Assembly: GCA_019925795.1 (NCBI GenBank)
Contig: CM034301.1
Span: 45,223,783 to 45,287,782 of the forward strand
Length of the DNA stretch: 64,000 nucleotides
Source: Dendrobium chrysotoxum
Lineage: Eukaryota > Streptophyta > Magnoliopsida > Asparagales > Orchidaceae
Direction of reading: 5' to 3'
Made by a program: the position numbers and the translations under genes. Below are positions 60,846 to 64,000 of this stretch, in pieces; the first letter of the stretch is position 1; each line of letters begins with the position of its first letter. Below the pieces are notes generated by a model. It had not been told where the DNA came from and searched no databases. It was given only the letters and a program-made list of their open reading frames with translations.

Positions 60846-62131
60846 TGTAATAATCCAAACCCTAGAAGAAGATGACTCCTCGCCTGGAGCTATGAAGATG
60901 AAACAAACAAAATGAATGAAGTTGGATGAAATGAATGAAGTTGGATGAAACGAATGAAGCAGTAGAAGGTGTTTACTTTGTCATGTGTTGTGTGTATTGC
61001 AATAATCGAAGGGAGGAACTTGAAATTGATACCATTTTGGCTACCTGGAATCATAGTAGCCAACGAGCAAAAATTTTGGATCACATGAAATGGAAGAAGG
61101 ACAAAGGGTGAGATCAAGATAAAAGGAGCAAGGGAGGTGAGGCTTGCGAGCGAGCCCAGGAGGAAGGGAGTTCGACAAGAGGAAGTCGTGTGTGTATGGG
61201 TTAGGGCTCGGAGAAGAGGAAGAAAGGTGAAGTTTTATCTTTTTATAAATTTAATTTATATTTTGATTAAAAAATGTTTAATTAATATGTTGAATACCTA
61301 ATTATTAAGGTTAAAGAAGTATTTTTTATTAAATATCCTTATAAACAAGATTATATATATATATTATGATTTTTCATTCATTTATGAAATTATATTTATA
61401 TGTATAAAGAGAATGAGAAAATTTGTTATTTAATTTAAAAATATTAAAATTAAAATTTAATTACCAATAATTAAATTATGCTTTTTATCAATATTTAAAA
61501 TGATAAAGCAAGAAGAATAATTTTATCATTCATTTAATAAATTAAATATAAGAGCTAATCACATTTATTTAATGAATAACTAGAGAGAGAGAAAAAGGGC
61601 AATTTATAATTTTAATTATGAGAGTAAAATTTAAATATTAGAACTAGAGAATATTATGAGTTAGAGATAAATTATTAAATATAATGTAATTATATAGGTA
61701 TCAGGCTGCCGGCGATGGAGTGGTTATTAAACTAAATTGTTAAGGCATTCAAGGTCGAAGTTAGTACTCATATTCCTAGATTACGGTAATTGTATTACTT
61801 CTTCTAATTATATTTAATCATTATTACAAATAATTTATCTTTTATATATCAAATGATTCATCATTTTGAGTTAGACGATAATTAGCATATTATATTTTAT
61901 ATCACTACATAAAGCCAATGAATATGAATGAAATTACTAGATAGATATGCTTGCATGTGCATGTTGAATGATGGAGCACACCTTATGGTACTTGTTGGGG
62001 ATGTAATGTACATGTGCAAGTAAATGTAAAAAGTTTTAAAAATAAAATGGAAAAGCAATACTTTCATTGCTATTATTTTTAGACGGTGTCTCCTATAACA
62101 GATTTAGAATGGATAAAGATATGATATATAT

Positions 62132-62197
<66 letters not shown>

Positions 62198-64000
62198 TAA
62201 CATTGATAGTCATGCTCAAATTGAATTTTAAATAGAATTACTTTATGTCTAAATTATGCATGCATATTCTTCTTGATGCTTTGTGTTACTGTTATTTAGA
62301 AGTATGATGTGCTCACTGAGTTCTTTTATGACTCAGTCTTATATTTATAAATGAATACGTGCATTATTCAAAAGCTTAAAAATGAGTAGAAGAGGAGAGA
62401 ACGTGTCTCATAGGCACGATGCTCCGAGAGAAAGGTATTATAACATTTAATTTTAAGTTAGAAGACATTCCAAATATATTAGTCAACTCAGAAGACTTTG
62501 CGGAACATTTCAGAGAATGGTTTATACATATTTCAGCAAGGAGGCAGATGCATGTTAAATTTTTAAGATTGGTCCAAGGAGACAAATCAGTGATGTAATA
62601 TAAAGTAAAATTTACAATCTTATCCAGATATGCACTGCAGATGATTATAATAGCAGAAGAGAAATGTTATCGATTCTGATTTGATTTAAAATATACAATT
62701 AGGCAACCTTTAGTACCTTTAGGATTCAAGGTTTATACAATATTAGTGGAGAGAGCTGGAAGGGTGGAGATCAACTTTCAAATCACTTAGAAATCACTTA
62801 AAAGTAAAGAGATCAGCATAAAAGGAAGAATACCTAAGAAGAAATATAGTTTGAAGGATCAAATGGGAAGAAGCCTAAGATTAGCCCAAGTGGAGTTAGT
62901 AGTGGTACTACCAGTAGAGCCATTGAAGCCTATATTAAGTGTGGAAGGTTTCATAAAGGTGAATGTTTAATGGGCTCCAATCTTGTTACTAGTGCCATCA
63001 GGACACATAGTAAAATGTTGCCCTAAATTAGGTTAGAGGATTCAGGAGAGATGAAATCAGGCAAAGCACCTTCATAGAAGAATTTTGGTAAATAAAAGAC
63101 GATAGAATTGATAATTTCAGCTCCAGGACAAAATCTATCAAGCTAGAATATTTGATTGTGTTTATGCTTTGACTTAGCAGGAGCCTAATAAATCTATAGA
63201 TGTTGATAAAGATATTTGAGATGTCTTTAGTAACTAATATAGAATTTATTATGTTGTATCTGAAGTTTTATTTTATCCACTTATGTATCTAATGTTAAAG
63301 TTTATATTGAATGAAATTTAAGATGCTATTTTGCTTGAGTATAGAATAGTTATGTTCAATGTAACTAATAATAGTATATTATAACATATAGTTATAAGTA
63401 AATTGTGAGGATGAAATTTTTGAGAGTGGGGAAGATTGTAATAGTCAAAACCCTAGAAGAAGATGACTCCTCGCCTAGATCTGTGAAGATGAAACGGACA
63501 AAGCTGGACGAAATGAATAAAGCAGCCAAAGGATTATACTTTTCATGCATCGCATGAATTGCGATAACCGAGCAGATGAAGCTAAAATCAATGCCTTTTC
63601 AGTTACCTGGAATTATGGTTGTCGATGAGCAAAATTTTAGGATCACGTGAAATGGAAGAAGAACGAGCATGACGTTACATAGAATCAAAGAAGTCAAAAG
63701 GGGGGTTCCTCCCTATAAATTAGACAAGGAGACATGGGAGATCGAGAGAAAGAGAGAAAGCAAGGGACCAAGGGAGGCGAGACTAGCGAGCAAGCTTGGA
63801 GGAAGCAAGTTCGACGGGAGAGAGTTGTGTGCCTGCGGGTTAAGGCTCGGAGAAAAGGAGGGTAAAGTTTTATCTTTTTATAAAATTTAAGTTATATTTT
63901 GTTAAAAAAATGTTTAATTAATATGTTGAATGCCTAATTATTAATTATTAAGGTTAAGGAATTATTTTTTATGAAATATCCTAATAAATAAGATTATATA
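60846..64000 (+). mobile_element. Gag-only gypsy (chromovirus-like) remnant, copy R4 (runs to window end)
   Basis: 5' LTR from 60846 to about 61696, primer-like GGTATCAGG next, broken gag around 62380-63080, 3' LTR from 63437 running to the window edge. Confidence 0.78.
62135..62194. repeat. (AT)30 microsatellite in copy R4
   Basis: Thirty AT dinucleotides where R1 and R3 have only CACATATAGATATG. Confidence 0.95.

Overview
The window is repeat-dominated nuclear DNA of a seed plant. The evidence is plant-type Ty3/gypsy retrotransposons, a tRNA-derived SINE and fragments of a HEN2/MTR4-type RNA helicase gene. The species cannot be fixed from the sequence. I see no intact single-copy host gene; everything recognisable is a transposable element or a gene fragment carried in repeats.

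Region 1 (1-25357) is one very large Tat-lineage (Ogre-like) Ty3/gypsy element on the minus strand. Its 5' LTR is at 18506-25357 (about 6.85 kb). Then, reading leftwards, come a tRNA-type primer binding site, a leader, a gag-PR-RT-RH-aRH-INT polyprotein (18167 down to 9219), a 4.4 kb 3' region full of tandem repeats and hairpins (9218-4812), and the 3' LTR (4811-1), cut by the window edge. The polyprotein is one continuous frame of about 2,980 codons broken by ten stop codons, with no frameshift I could find. The LTR promoter has a TATA box preceded by about 29 TTGAC(C/T) W-box cores in roughly 670 bp.

Region 2 (25358-37719) is the first copy of a complex repeat: a non-coding lead-in (X), a G-rich degenerate minisatellite plus HEN2-like helicase fragment on the plus strand (P), the same fragment inverted (Q), and a block (R) holding a gag-only gypsy element with LTRs at both ends. 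A second P follows and is interrupted at 37719.

Region 3 (37720-about 45672) is a second Tat-like element reduced to one 7.4 kb LTR and about 500 bp of 3' internal sequence. Its promoter region is also rich in W-box cores and has a separate palindromic minisatellite.

Region 4 (about 45673-64000) is a second copy of the complex repeat, X-P-Q-R-P-Q-R. It shows the intact target site that corresponds to the insertion of element 1. Both of its R blocks carry a SINE that the first R block lacks, so the array has a mosaic history.

How it fits together: the P-Q pairs form large inverted repeats of a nuclear-exosome helicase fragment, the architecture that yields hairpin double-stranded RNA if transcribed. 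Whether they are transcribed, and whether any small RNA acts on the parent helicase gene, cannot be read from this window.
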